A DNA stretch of 64,000 nt from Bradyrhizobium diazoefficiens (GTDB lineage Bacteria; Pseudomonadota; Alphaproteobacteria; Rhizobiales; Xanthobacteraceae): positions 434,001 through 498,000 of the forward strand of contig NZ_JAFCJE010000006.1 in the NCBI RefSeq assembly GCF_018131185.1, given 5' to 3'. The notes below the pieces were generated by a model. The model was given only the letters and a program-made list of their open reading frames with translations, did not search any database and had not been told where the DNA came from. The position numbers and the translations under genes were made by a program. Of this stretch, positions 50,797 through 59,822 are shown one piece after another (the stretch's first letter is position 1; the number at the start of each line of letters is the position of its first letter).

Positions 50797-53525
50797 CCGG
50801 CCTCGCGCCGGCGGCTCTTGCCGCCGTCGCGCTGTGCGAGCCGGCTGCGATGCAGCGCGAACAGCTCCAGCACCTTGTCGGCGGGCTTCGCGGCGCTGAA
50901 AAGATAGCCCTGCATCTCGGAACAGCCGAGCGCGCGGAGCAGGCGCTGCTGCTCCTCGGTCTCGACGCCCTCGGCCGTGGTGGTCATGCGGCGCGCGGCC
51001 GCCAGATTGACCACGGCCTGGACGATGCTTGCGGAGCCGTCGGGACCGGCGATGTCGTCAACGAAACAGCGATCAATCTTGATCTTGTCGAACGGGAAGC
51101 GGTGCAGATAGCTCAGCGACGAGTAGCCGGTCCCGAAATCGTCGAGCGCGATGCGCACGCCGATGGCCCGGAGCTGGTGCAGGATTGCAAGCGCGGCATC
51201 GTCGTCGCGGATCAGCACCGCCTCGGTGATTTCGAGCTCCAGTCGGCTCGCCGGCAGATTCGAAGCGGCGAGCGCCGCCATGATCTTCAGCGCCAGCGTG
51301 CCGCTCTTGAATTGCACCGGCGAGACGTTGACGGCGAGGCGGATGTCGTCGGGCCAGCTTGCCGCGTCCCGGCAGGCGGTCGCCAGCACCCATTCGCCGA
51401 TTTCGTTGATCAGGCCCGTATCTTCTGCAATCGGGATGAACTCCGCGGGCGAGACCATGCCGCGCTCGGGATGGCGCCAGCGCACCAGTGCCTCGCAGCC
51501 GGTGATGCGATCATCCTTCAGGCCGAGACAGGGCTGGTAGTGGACCTCGAGGCCGCCTTCGAGGCCCCCTTGGGCGATGGCGTGGCGCAGATCGCTCTCG
51601 AGCTGCCGGCGTTCGCGGGCCTTGGCGTCCATCTCCGGCTCGAAGAAGCGATAGGTGCGGCGTCCGGCGGACTTGGCGGCGTACATCGCCATGTCCGCGT
51701 TCTTGAGGATCTGGTCGAGCGCGGTACCGTGTTCAGGCGCGAGCGCGATGCCGATGCTGGCGTCGGTGTTGAGATGATGGCCCAGGCAGTCGAACGGCGC
51801 GCGGATGGCCGCGAAGACCCGCGCGACGAGCTCGTTGACCTGGTCCCGCGACGTCACCGCGCTCTGGACGATGGCGAACTCGTCGCCGCCGAGCCGCGCC
51901 ACGAAATTCTCCGGGCCCGCACAGTGGCGCAGGCTTGCGGCAACCGATTTCAACAGCTCGTCGCCGACAAGATGGCCGAGCGCGTCGTTGACGCCCTTGA
52001 ACTCGTCGATGTCGATGTAGTGCACCGCGATCTCTTCGCCACGGCCGACAGCGGCGAGCTCTTCGCGCAGATGCTCGTGGAACATGGTGCGGTTGGGCAG
52101 ATCGGTCAGCGCGTCGTAATGAGCGAGGTGAGTGATGCGCTCCTCGGTTCGCCGGCGCTCGGTGATGTCCTCGTGGGTTGCCACCCAGCCGCCGTCCGCG
52201 AGCGGTTCGTTGAGGATTTGGATCGAGCGGCCGTCGGAGGTCTCGACCACCATCGAGTTGCGCGCATGAACGTCGTTCAGCACGCGCGCGACATAATCGT
52301 CGACGTTGCCCGTGAACGAGCCGGTCACCTTGCGATGGGCGATGATGTCGCGGAAGCTGCATCCGGGCATCACGATCTCGGCCGACAATCCGTACATTTC
52401 GATGTAGCGCTGGTTGCAGACCACCAGCCGCCGCTCGGCGTCGAACAGCAGGAGGCCCTGCGTCATGTTGTTGACGGCGCGATCGAGCCGCTGCTTTTCC
52501 AGCGTCAACCGTTCCCGCGAGAGGCGGTGCTGCTCCAGCAGCTTGCGCACGACCGCAATCAGCACGCCTGCGATGGCGAGCGCGGACGAGGCGGCGACCG
52601 AGATCAGAATGCCGATCTGCTCGCGCCAGTCCCTCAGTGCAGCCGCACGCGTCGTGGTGGCCATCATCAGGATCGGGAAGTGGGGCAGGGCGCGCGATGA
52701 GATCAGTCGGTCTTCACCGTCGACCGGGCTCACGAAACGGCCGGCGAAGTGATCGAGGCCGAAAACCCGCTGCTGCTCGAATGCACCGTTCTTGAAGTTC
52801 CGACCCATCAATTCGCTGGAATGCGGATACCGGGCGAGCAGCGTACCATCGCGGTGCAGCATCGAGATCGTCGCGTCTTCGCCGAGCGCGAGGGAGGCGA
52901 AGAACTTCTCGAAATTGGCGGGCTCGATGCCGCGTCCGACGACACCCAGGAACTCGCCGTTCGGCCCGACGATCTTTCGGGCCACGAGGATGGTCCATGC
53001 TCCGGTGATGCGACTGTGCAAGGGTTCGATCAGGACGTCAGGCGAATAGGGATCGTATTTGAAGGTGCGAAAATAGCCGCGATCGGCAACGTTTACTTTC
53101 GGAGCCGGCCATGCCGTCGATGAATTGATCAGATCCCCGTCGGCATCGATGATGTTGACGCCGCCGATGTAGGGCAGCGCCTCGATCTTCGAGCGCAACA
53201 TCCGGTGGACGTCCTGGCCCGAAAGGCGCCTGCGATAGTCCTCGGCATTGTTGATTCCGGTCGTGCGGACCTGGTCGACGAAATCCTTTTGGATGACCGC
53301 GAAGTCCTGCAGTTGCTGATCGAAATGGTGGGCGACCAGCAGCACCGTGTTCTCCAGCTCGCGGCCGGAGTTGCGCAGCGCCCGCTCGCGGAAATTCTGC
53401 GCCATCAGGACCGAACCTATGGCAATTGCTGCGATCAGCAGCGTGCCGCCCACCACCAGCCAGCGGATTGGTCCGCCGCGCACGAAGGCCTGGTCAAATA
53501 GGCGATTGCCGAAGCTCGTCATCAT
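50793..53525 (-). CDS. Membrane GGDEF/EAL protein with dCache and PAS sensors
   Basis: 910 residues. Membrane helix 1 (about 19-43), a periplasmic double-Cache sensor (about 60-295, with DRGYFRTFKYDPYSPDVLIE), helix 2 (304-328), a PAS domain (345-455), a GGDEF diguanylate cyclase (460-625, intact GGDEF at 546-550) and an EAL phosphodiesterase (640-895, CEALVRW at 677-683 and LDDFGTGYSSLSYL). Both catalytic motifs are intact, so it could make or degrade c-di-GMP depending on the signal. Starts at ATG 53525 or 53522. Convergent with the sigma factor gene by a four-base overlap and divergent from the Flp pilin gene, which it might influence. Confidence 0.93.
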   Translation of the reverse strand: MMTSFGNRLFDQAFVRGGPIRWLVVGGTLLIAAIAIGSVLMAQNFRERALRNSGRELENTVLLVAHHFDQQLQDFAVIQKDFVDQVRTTGINNAEDYRRRLSGQDVHRMLRSKIEALPYIGGVNIIDADGDLINSSTAWPAPKVNVADRGYFRTFKYDPYSPDVLIEPLHSRITGAWTILVARKIVGPNGEFLGVVGRGIEPANFEKFFASLALGEDATISMLHRDGTLLARYPHSSELMGRNFKNGAFEQQRVFGLDHFAGRFVSPVDGEDRLISSRALPHFPILMMATTTRAAALRDWREQIGILISVAASSALAIAGVLIAVVRKLLEQHRLSRERLTLEKQRLDRAVNNMTQGLLLFDAERRLVVCNQRYIEMYGLSAEIVMPGCSFRDIIAHRKVTGSFTGNVDDYVARVLNDVHARNSMVVETSDGRSIQILNEPLADGGWVATHEDITERRRTEERITHLAHYDALTDLPNRTMFHEHLREELAAVGRGEEIAVHYIDIDEFKGVNDALGHLVGDELLKSVAASLRHCAGPENFVARLGGDEFAIVQSAVTSRDQVNELVARVFAAIRAPFDCLGHHLNTDASIGIALAPEHGTALDQILKNADMAMYAAKSAGRRTYRFFEPEMDAKARERRQLESDLRHAIAQGGLEGGLEVHYQPCLGLKDDRITGCEALVRWRHPERGMVSPAEFIPIAEDTGLINEIGEWVLATACRDAASWPDDIRLAVNVSPVQFKSGTLALKIMAALAASNLPASRLELEITEAVLIRDDDAALAILHQLRAIGVRIALDDFGTGYSSLSYLHRFPFDKIKIDRCFVDDIAGPDGSASIVQAVVNLAAARRMTTTAEGVETEEQQRLLRALGCSEMQGYLFSAAKPADKVLELFALHRSRLAQRDGGKSRRREAG

Positions 53526-53749
53526 GCTGGATCATTGCCGTACACACGCCAGGATCAATTCTTGGCCCCGCAAACATCCGTCGGTTTACGGAAACGGTAT
53601 GGAGGTGAAGTTAGGAAGCGCGGTTAATGCCAGGTGAACGATCGCGCAAAAAACCGATCGATGTGCGGGCGCAACACCGTGCAGGAATTGCCGCGGGGCT
53701 CCCGCGATGCCGGTCAATTCCTGCCGCCCGTGGCGTGATCAACCAGGGC

Positions 53750-53757
53750 TTAACCAT
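53750..53757 (+). promoter_or_regulatory. CtrA-like half-site upstream of the Flp pilin gene
   Basis: TTAACCAT is the CtrA half-site described in Caulobacter. It is 31 bases upstream of the -24 element. An eight-base motif can occur by chance; position is the main support. Confidence 0.4.
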
Positions 53758-53787
53758 CTAACATGTTGGCGTTCCTCGAAGGCGCAT

Positions 53788-53802
53788 TGGCACGCGATTT
53801 GC
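53788..53802 (+). promoter_or_regulatory. Sigma-54 (RpoN) promoter of the Flp pilin gene
   Basis: TGGCAC-GCGAT-TTGC with GG (53789-53790) and GC (53801-53802) separated by ten bases, the exact -24/-12 layout. A start near 53814 would leave a leader of about 25 bases before ATG 53839. Confidence 0.75.
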
Positions 53803-53838
53803 GAATTCATCTGCCAACCACACCGCGAGGACATGATC

Positions 53839-54003
53839 ATGACGAGCATTCTGAAGAGCTTCATCGACGACGAGAGTGGCGCGACCGCGATCGAATACGG
53901 CCTGATCGCCGCCGGCATCGCACTTGCGATCATTACCGTCGTGAACGGCATGGGCACCAGGCTCAGCACGAAATTCGCGTCGATCAGCACGTCGCTGAAG
54001 TAA
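53839..54003 (+). CDS. Flp/Fap-type pilin
   Basis: 54 residues: short basic/polar leader MTSILKSFIDDESGATAIEY then hydrophobic helix GLIAAGIALAIITVVNGMGT. The GATAIEYGLIA block with the Glu-Tyr pair is the prepilin-peptidase and assembly signature of Flp pilins (tight-adherence pili). GAGG lies eight bases before ATG 53839; ATG 53833 is two bases from it and too close. No cpa/tad genes are in the window, so the secretion machine is elsewhere. Confidence 0.92.
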   Translation: MTSILKSFIDDESGATAIEYGLIAAGIALAIITVVNGMGTRLSTKFASISTSLK

Positions 54004-54006
54004 CGA

Positions 54007-54519
54007 TCACGCGCGATAGTGCCCTGACTTGCCGCCGAGCTTCTCGACCAGATGGATGCCTTCGATGCGCACGCCGCGCTCGACCGCCTTGATCATGTCG
54101 TAGATGGTGAGACAGGCGACCGACACCGCGGTGAGGGCCTCCATCTCGACACCGGTCGGGCCCGTCACCTTCACGCTGGCGCGAACCAGGCAGCCCGGCA
54201 GTTTCGCGTCGGGCTCGATGTCGAGCGTCACCTTCGACAGCGCGAGCGGATGGCAGAGCGGGATCAGCTCCGCCGTGCGCTTGGCGGCCATGATGCCGGC
54301 GATGCGGGCTGTGCCGAGCACGTCGCCCTTCTTGGCGTTGCCTGATACGATCAGGTCGAGCGTCGCCCTGGTCATGACGACGCGGCCCTCCGCGACGGCA
54401 AGCCGCTCGGTGGCCGGCTTGTCGGACACGTCGACCATTCGCGCCTCGCCGGAGGCGCCGATATGGGTGAGGGCGGGGCCGGCCTTGGGCGGTTTGGTCT
54501 TCGCGGGCTTGCGCGCCAT
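54007..54519 (-). CDS. moaC: Cyclic pyranopterin monophosphate synthase MoaC
   Basis: Second enzyme of molybdenum-cofactor synthesis, acting on the MoaA product to give cyclic pyranopterin monophosphate. Signatures: VDVSDKPATERLAVAEGRV, the active-site LIPLCHPLALSKV, and TGVEMEALTAVSVACLTIYDM. The product has 170 residues. Its ATG lies one base after the trpC stop (TGA-C-ATG), indicating coupling. In relatives moeA and lexA usually follow; here they are 15 kb away. Confidence 0.96.
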   Translation of the reverse strand: MARKPAKTKPPKAGPALTHIGASGEARMVDVSDKPATERLAVAEGRVVMTRATLDLIVSGNAKKGDVLGTARIAGIMAAKRTAELIPLCHPLALSKVTLDIEPDAKLPGCLVRASVKVTGPTGVEMEALTAVSVACLTIYDMIKAVERGVRIEGIHLVEKLGGKSGHYRA

Positions 54520-54520
54520 G

Positions 54521-55342
54521 TCAGGTCGTGCCCGTCGCGCGCGCCGTTGTCTCGCGCGCGAGCAGAATGCGCGTCGCCGCGGTGACGTCGGCCTGTCGCA
54601 TCAGGCTCTCGCCGACCAGGAAGGTCGACATGCCGACGCGCTCGAGCCGGGCGAGATCGGCCGGCGTGAAGATGCCGCTCTCGCCGACCATCAGCCGGTC
54701 CTGAGGAATCAGCGGCGCCAGCGTTTCGCTGGTCGCGAGCGTGGTTTCGAAGGTGCGAAGATTGCGGTTGTTGACGCCGATCATCGGCGAACGGAGTTTC
54801 AGCGCCCGGTCGAGCTCGGCGCGGTCGTGGATCTCGATCAGCACGTCCATGCCGAAGGCAGTCGCGGCGTCCTCGAGATCCCGGGCGGCGGCATCGTCGA
54901 GTGCCGCCATGATGATCAGGATGCAATCTGCGCCGTGCGCACGGGCTTCGACCACCTGATAGGTGTCGAACATGAAATCCTTGCGCAGCACCGGCAGGGA
55001 CGTCGCCGCCCGCGCCGTCACCATGAAGTCGAGATGGCCCTGGAACGAGGGCGTGTCGGTCAGCACCGACAGACAGGCCGCGCCGCCGGCTTCATAGGCC
55101 TTGGCAAGCTCCGGCGGGTCGAAATCGGCGCGGATCAGTCCCTTCGAAGGCGAGGCTTTCTTCACTTCCGCGATCAACGCGTAGTCGCCAGCGGCGTGCT
55201 TGGCCCTGATTGCGCGCAGGAAGCCGCGCGGCGCGGCTTGCGCGTTGGCCTTCGCCTCGACCGCCGAGAGCGGCTGCGCGCGCTTGGCCGCGGCGATCTC
55301 CTCGCGCTTGTAGGTTTCGATCTTGGCCAGGATATCCGACAT
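54521..55342 (-). CDS. trpC: Indole-3-glycerol phosphate synthase
   Basis: Closes the indole ring in tryptophan synthesis (TIM barrel). The 273-residue product has AEVKKASPSKGLIRADFDP with the substrate-binding Lys and Ser, LPVLRKDFMFDTYQV, IGVNNRNLRTFETTL and VGESGIFTPADL. I chose ATG 55342 (MSDILAKIETYKREEI), eight bases after the trpD stop. A long in-frame extension upstream overlaps trpD and is not homologous. Confidence 0.97.
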   Translation of the reverse strand: MSDILAKIETYKREEIAAAKRAQPLSAVEAKANAQAAPRGFLRAIRAKHAAGDYALIAEVKKASPSKGLIRADFDPPELAKAYEAGGAACLSVLTDTPSFQGHLDFMVTARAATSLPVLRKDFMFDTYQVVEARAHGADCILIIMAALDDAAARDLEDAATAFGMDVLIEIHDRAELDRALKLRSPMIGVNNRNLRTFETTLATSETLAPLIPQDRLMVGESGIFTPADLARLERVGMSTFLVGESLMRQADVTAATRILLARETTARATGTT

Positions 55343-55350
55343 GGGGGCGC

Positions 55351-56364
55351 TCAGCCGTTCGAGACCGTGATCAGGTGCTTCAGCTTCGCGTTCGCCGCGC
55401 CGCTGTCGATCGACTTGGTGCCGATTGCAACGCCCTCCTTGAGGTCCTTGGCGCGGCCGGCCACGACCAGCGCGGCGGCCGCGTTCATCAGTGCCACGTC
55501 GCGGTAGGGGCTCGGCTTGCCGCTGAGCACGCTCTGCAAGGCGATTGCGTTGGCGTCGGCGTCGCCGCCCTTGAGTGCGCCGGCCTCGCAGCGCGGCAGG
55601 CCGGCCTCCTCGGGCGTCACCTCGAAATTGCGGATCTCGCCATTGTGGAGCGCGGAGACGAAGGTGGGGCCGGTGAGGGTGATCTCGTCGAGGCCATCGG
55701 AGCCGTGCACCACCCAGGCGGACTGGGAGCCGAGGTTCTTCAGCACCTGCGCCAACGGCTGCACCCATTGCCGCGAGAAGACGCCGACCATCTGGTGCTT
55801 GACGCCGGCGGGGTTCGACAGGGGACCGAGCAGGTTGAAGATCGTGCGCGTCGCGAGCTCGACCCGGGTCGGACCGACGTTCTTCATGGCGGGATGATGG
55901 GCGGGGGCGAACATGAAGCCGATGCCGCATTCGCGCACGCAGCGGCCGACCTGCTCGGGCCTGAGGTCGATCTTCACCCCGAGCGCGGCCAGCACGTCGG
56001 CCGCGCCCGAACGCGACGACAGCGCGCGGTTGCCGTGCTTGGCCACCGGCACGCCGGCGCCCGCAACAATGAAGGAAGCGCAGGTCGAGACATTCACCGA
56101 GCCGGAGCCGTCGCCGCCGGTGCCGACGATATCGACGGCGTCAGCCGGTGCCGTCACGGTCAGCATCTTCGAGCGCATCGCCGCAACGGCGCCGGTGATT
56201 TCGTCCACGGTCTCGCCGCGCACCCTGAGCGCCATCAACAGGCCACCCATCTGCGAGGGCGTGGCCTCGCCGGACATCATGGCGTCGAAGGCGGCAGCGG
56301 CTTCGTCACGCGACAGGCTGGCGCCGGTCGCCACTTTTCCAATGATCGATTTCAGGTCGTCCAT
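55351..56364 (-). CDS. trpD: Anthranilate phosphoribosyltransferase
   Basis: Transfers phosphoribosyl from PRPP to anthranilate. Motifs: VDIVGTGGDGSGSVNVST (PRPP binding), VAKHGNRALSSRSGAADVL and HPAMKNVGPTRVELATRTIF. The 337 residues are usual. It lies 14 bases after the PpiD-like gene and directly before trpC, so ppiD-trpD-trpC-moaC look like one transcript. trpE/trpG are not in the window. Confidence 0.97.
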   Translation of the reverse strand: MDDLKSIIGKVATGASLSRDEAAAAFDAMMSGEATPSQMGGLLMALRVRGETVDEITGAVAAMRSKMLTVTAPADAVDIVGTGGDGSGSVNVSTCASFIVAGAGVPVAKHGNRALSSRSGAADVLAALGVKIDLRPEQVGRCVRECGIGFMFAPAHHPAMKNVGPTRVELATRTIFNLLGPLSNPAGVKHQMVGVFSRQWVQPLAQVLKNLGSQSAWVVHGSDGLDEITLTGPTFVSALHNGEIRNFEVTPEEAGLPRCEAGALKGGDADANAIALQSVLSGKPSPYRDVALMNAAAALVVAGRAKDLKEGVAIGTKSIDSGAANAKLKHLITVSNG

Positions 56365-56378
56365 CGCGTGCTTTCAAC

Positions 56379-58277
56379 TCACTGGTTCGCGCCGGTCACC
56401 TGCGCGAAGGCGGCCTGATTAATGGTGGTCCCGATGTCGGTTTCAAGCTTGTTGACGTAGGAAGCGACCTGCTCCTCGGTCTGGGCGCGGTCGAGGCTCT
56501 CCTTCAGCTTCTTGACCGCGTCGGAGGCGGCGTCGATCGCCGGTTCGACGATGTCCGTGACGCGGAAGACGACCACTTCGCTGCCGCCGCTGACGGCCGT
56601 CTGTCCGACGCCGTCCTTGGCGGTGCGGAAGGCGGCTGACACCACGGCTGCGGGCACGCCGGCCGGAGAATCGTCGCGCTTGAAGCCGGACGCGGTCTCG
56701 ACCTTGGCGCCGATCGCCGCTGCTTCATCGGCGAGCTTGCCGCCCGCTTCGAGCTTCTGCACCATCTCGCTCGCCCTGGTCTTGAGCTTGGCCGCGATCT
56801 GGTCCTGGCGCCAGCGCGCCTCGACCTGGTCACGGACCTCGTCGAGATTGCGGTCGCGCGAGGGCGTGACGGCGAGCACGTCGTACCAGACATAGCCGCC
56901 CTTGAACGAGATCGAGTCGTTGTCGATGCCGACATCGGTGTTGAAGGCCTGTGACACCACGTCGAGCCCTTGCGGAATGTTGGCGACCGGCTGGCCGTTC
57001 GGGGCGCGGCCGGAGCGGTCGACGGCCTCGATGGTCACGGCGGTGAGGCCGAGCTTCTGCGCCGCGTCGATCACGCTGGAGCCGCCGCCACGCTCGTCTT
57101 CCATCTTGTCGCGGAGATCGGCGACCTTGACGCGCGCGCGCTCGGTGGCGATCTCGCGCTTGATGTCGCCGGCAAGACTGGCGTAGTCCGCCTCTTTGCC
57201 GGGCTCGATCTTGTCGACCCTGACGATCGCGACGCCAAGCCCGCCCTGGATCGGCTGGCTGATCTCGCCGACGGGAAGCGCGAAGGCGGCATCGCCGACT
57301 GCGGCTGCGAGCGAAGACTTGGTCACGAGCCCGAGATCGACGTCGGAGGCGCTCAGTCCGCGCTCCTTGCCGAGGTCCTCGAACGATAGTCCGCCGACGA
57401 GGCGCTCGCGCGCGGCCTGCGCGTCGGCGACGTTCGGAAACACGATCTGCTGGATCTGGCGCTTCTCCGGCGTACCTAGCCGATCCTTGCGCTGGTCGAA
57501 CATTTTCCTGGCGTCATCGTCCGACACCTCGGTCCACTTGCCGATTTCCTCGGGCGAGACCGCGACGAAGGCGATCTTGCGATATTCGGGTGCGCGGAAC
57601 TGGACCTTGTGATCCTCGAAATAGGCGGCGAGCGTCTCGGGCGAGGGCGCGTCGATAGTACCCGCCTGGGCGGCGTCGAGCTTGACGAACTCGATGGAGC
57701 GCTGCTCGTTCTGGAAGCGCGTCAGCACGTCGAGCATGGTCTTTGGCGGCTCGACGCCTGCGCCGATCGTGCCGGTGATCTGCCGGCGCAGCGACACCTT
57801 CCGCTGTTCGGCGACGTAGCGCTGCTCGGTATAGCCGAAATTGCGAATCAGGGCCTGGAAACGGTTCGCATCGAAATTGCCGCCGATGCCCTTGAAGTTG
57901 GGATCGTTCATGATGACCTGGCGGATCTGCTCGTCGGACTGACCGAGGCCGAGACGGCGCGCCTCCTCGTCGAGGGCGGCTTCTGCGATTGCCTGCTGCA
58001 GCACCTGGCGGTCGAGGCCGAAGGCACGCGCCTGGTCGGGCGTCAGCGGACGGCCGAACTGGCGGCTGATCTGTTGCAGGCGGTCGGTGTAGATCTGGCG
58101 GAACTCGTTGAGCGATATTTCGGTGCTGCCGATCTTGGCCACCGTGGACTGCCCGAAACCTTTGAAGATGTCGGCAATGCCCCAAACGCCGAAACTGATG
58201 ATCAACACGCCCATCACCACGGCCATAATGATCTTGCCGAGCCAGTTTGATGAGGCCTTGCGCATTCCTCGAAGCAT
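56379..58277 (-). CDS. PpiD-like periplasmic folding factor (SurA_N/rotamase)
   Basis: 632 residues from ATG 58277; TTG 58286 and ATG 58265 are also possible. Short cytoplasmic start, one membrane anchor (WLGKIIMAVVMGVLIISFGV), SurA_N-like helical domain (about 35-230), a parvulin rotamase domain (about 235-365: RQIQQIVFPNVADAQAARER, SDVDLGLVTKSSL, FALPVGEISQPIQGGLGV) and a long C-terminal chaperone part. PpiD assists outer-membrane protein folding near the Sec translocon. Divergent from tpiA. Confidence 0.92.
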   Translation of the reverse strand: MLRGMRKASSNWLGKIIMAVVMGVLIISFGVWGIADIFKGFGQSTVAKIGSTEISLNEFRQIYTDRLQQISRQFGRPLTPDQARAFGLDRQVLQQAIAEAALDEEARRLGLGQSDEQIRQVIMNDPNFKGIGGNFDANRFQALIRNFGYTEQRYVAEQRKVSLRRQITGTIGAGVEPPKTMLDVLTRFQNEQRSIEFVKLDAAQAGTIDAPSPETLAAYFEDHKVQFRAPEYRKIAFVAVSPEEIGKWTEVSDDDARKMFDQRKDRLGTPEKRQIQQIVFPNVADAQAARERLVGGLSFEDLGKERGLSASDVDLGLVTKSSLAAAVGDAAFALPVGEISQPIQGGLGVAIVRVDKIEPGKEADYASLAGDIKREIATERARVKVADLRDKMEDERGGGSSVIDAAQKLGLTAVTIEAVDRSGRAPNGQPVANIPQGLDVVSQAFNTDVGIDNDSISFKGGYVWYDVLAVTPSRDRNLDEVRDQVEARWRQDQIAAKLKTRASEMVQKLEAGGKLADEAAAIGAKVETASGFKRDDSPAGVPAAVVSAAFRTAKDGVGQTAVSGGSEVVVFRVTDIVEPAIDAASDAVKKLKESLDRAQTEEQVASYVNKLETDIGTTINQAAFAQVTGANQ

Positions 58278-58501
58278 TTGGTCCAACTTGTTTGAGCAGG
58301 AGGGGAACGGGAGCGCGTCTTAATGCAAATTCAGCAAAAGCGCCTCACCAAATTGATCAATCATCATAAAGTGGTGGCTTTCCCCCCGCAACCTCAGGTC
58401 AATCGACGGCTCGAGGCTGCGGTTAAAAGCCTCTGGTGTCTGGAACTGCCGCGGGAGCTCTGCTAGCGCATGCACAAACCCTCAATCTGCTGGAAATTGA
58501 C

Positions 58502-59257
58502 ATGACCGACGCCATCCGCCCCCTGATCGCCGGCAATTGGAAAATGAACGGCCTGAAGGCCCAGGCTGCCGAGTTCGACGCCATGCTCAACGGCGCGGCA
58601 GACGTGGCTGGCAAGGCCGACCTGCTGGTCTGTCCGCCCGCGACCCTGATCGCCGCCTTCACCGAAAAGGCGCGCGGCAAGAAGGTCGCAGTAGGGGCCC
58701 AGGACTGCCACCCCAAGGCCTCCGGCGCGCATACCGGCGATATTGCCGCCGAAATGCTGGTGGACGCGGGGGCGACGGCCATCATCGTCGGCCATTCCGA
58801 GCGTCGCGCCGATCACGGCGAGGGCGATGCCCTGATCCGCCAGAAGGCTGAAGCCGCCTGGCGCGCCGGGGCGACGGCGATCGTCTGTGTCGGTGAGACG
58901 CAAGGTCAGCGCGACGCCGGCCAGACCCTGGACATCCTGCGCGGGCAGCTCGGCGGCTCTCTGCCTGACGGCTCGACCGCCGCGAATCTCATCGTGGCCT
59001 ATGAGCCGGTCTGGGCGATCGGCACCGGGCTGACCCCCACGGCCCAGGATGTCGAGCAGATTCATGGGTTTATCCGGGAACTCCTGACCGTCAGGTTCAA
59101 GGCTGATAGTGCCAGGATGCGCATCCTCTATGGCGGCTCCGTCAAGCCCTCGAACGCCGCCGAGTTGATGGCGGTGAAGAACGTCAATGGCGCACTGGTC
59201 GGCGGCGCCAGCCTGAAGGCGGCCGATTTCCTTGCGATTGCGAAGGGCTGCCCCTAA
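58502..59257 (+). CDS. tpiA: Triosephosphate isomerase
   Basis: Interconverts dihydroxyacetone phosphate and glyceraldehyde 3-phosphate. TIM-barrel active-site residues are present: Lys in AGNWKMNG, His in IIVGHSERRADH, Glu in VAYEPVWAIGTG, and the phosphate-binding ILYGGSVKPSNAAEL. ATG 58502 gives 251 residues. In many rhizobia it sits before secG and pyrG, as here. The frame is open upstream but the conserved start is MTDAIRPLIAGNWK. Confidence 0.97.
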   Translation: MTDAIRPLIAGNWKMNGLKAQAAEFDAMLNGAADVAGKADLLVCPPATLIAAFTEKARGKKVAVGAQDCHPKASGAHTGDIAAEMLVDAGATAIIVGHSERRADHGEGDALIRQKAEAAWRAGATAIVCVGETQGQRDAGQTLDILRGQLGGSLPDGSTAANLIVAYEPVWAIGTGLTPTAQDVEQIHGFIRELLTVRFKADSARMRILYGGSVKPSNAAELMAVKNVNGALVGGASLKAADFLAIAKGCP

Positions 59258-59282
59258 CTCATTCAAACCGTTGGTCCGGACC

Positions 59283-59313
59283 CGATCGGGGGTGGCAATA
59301 CCCCCTCCGATCG
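59283..59313 (+). terminator. Imperfect hairpin after tpiA, possible terminator
   Basis: CGATCGGGGGT (59283-59293) pairs with 59300-59313 (ACCCCCTCCGATCG) with a small bulge and loop GGCAAT. No U-run follows, so termination is uncertain; it may also act in the secG leader. Confidence 0.35.
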
Positions 59314-59395
59314 TGTAACACCGCGCAACTTCAGGAAACCCGCGAAGCGCGATCGGCCGCCGTCAGGCGCCGCCCGCTTGTGACGGAAGGGCATT

Positions 59396-59782
59396 ATGCA
59401 GACCGTTGTCATCGTCATCCACCTCATGATCGTCGCCGTCATGATCGGCGCCGTCCTGCTCCAGAAGTCGGAAGGCGGCGGCCTCGGCATGGGCGGGGGC
59501 GCGGGCTTCATGTCGAGCCGCGGTACCGCGAACCTCCTGACGCGAACCACCGCCATTTTGGCTGCGGGCTTCTTCCTCACGAGCATGTTCCTGTCCTGGC
59601 ACGCGGGCTACAACCGTGCGCCGTCGTCGATCATCGGCGCGCCGGCGTCACAGACCCAGCCGGCCGGCGGATCGCCGATCGCGCCGCCGACCTCGGGCGG
59701 CATCCTGGATTCGCTGAAGAAGGCCGACGAGCAGCAGCAGGCCCCGGCCCCGAGCGGCCCGCAGGTGCCGCGCTCGCAATAA
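59396..59782 (+). CDS. secG: Preprotein translocase subunit SecG
   Basis: Small subunit of the SecYEG channel. 128 residues with two membrane helices (VVIVIHLMIVAVMIGAVLLQ at about 4-23 and TAILAAGFFLTSMFLS at about 52-67) joined by the conserved SEGGGLGMGGGAGFMSSRGT loop. The Pro/Gln-rich C-terminal tail (about 75-128) is common in alphaproteobacteria. ATG with GGAAGGG upstream. pyrG starts 167 bases downstream. Confidence 0.95.
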   Translation: MQTVVIVIHLMIVAVMIGAVLLQKSEGGGLGMGGGAGFMSSRGTANLLTRTTAILAAGFFLTSMFLSWHAGYNRAPSSIIGAPASQTQPAGGSPIAPPTSGGILDSLKKADEQQQAPAPSGPQVPRSQ

Positions 59783-59794
59783 AGCAGGGGGGCC

Positions 59795-59822
59795 ATGCAG
59801 GGCGGATCCTAGCGCCCTGCAT
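59795..59822 (+). terminator. Perfect 10-bp hairpin after secG, possible terminator
   Basis: ATGCAGGGCG (59795-59804), loop GATCCTAG and CGCCCTGCAT (59813-59822) form a perfect stem. Only CAACAAT follows, with no U-run, so it may be a Rho-assisted or partial terminator. Confidence 0.45.

Larger units (their letters stand above)
53526..53838. other. Divergent regulatory region between the GGDEF/EAL gene and the Flp pilin gene
   Basis: This 313-base gap holds a CtrA-like half-site (53750-53757) and a sigma-54 promoter (53788-53802), both placed for the pilin gene. Nothing clear is seen for the GGDEF/EAL promoter, and no small gene. Confidence 0.55.

Noticed and set aside
50763..52700. Long plus-strand frame antisense to the GGDEF/EAL gene
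   Set aside because: No domain resemblance; it crosses the sigma factor end and the GGDEF/EAL gene with its intact motifs.
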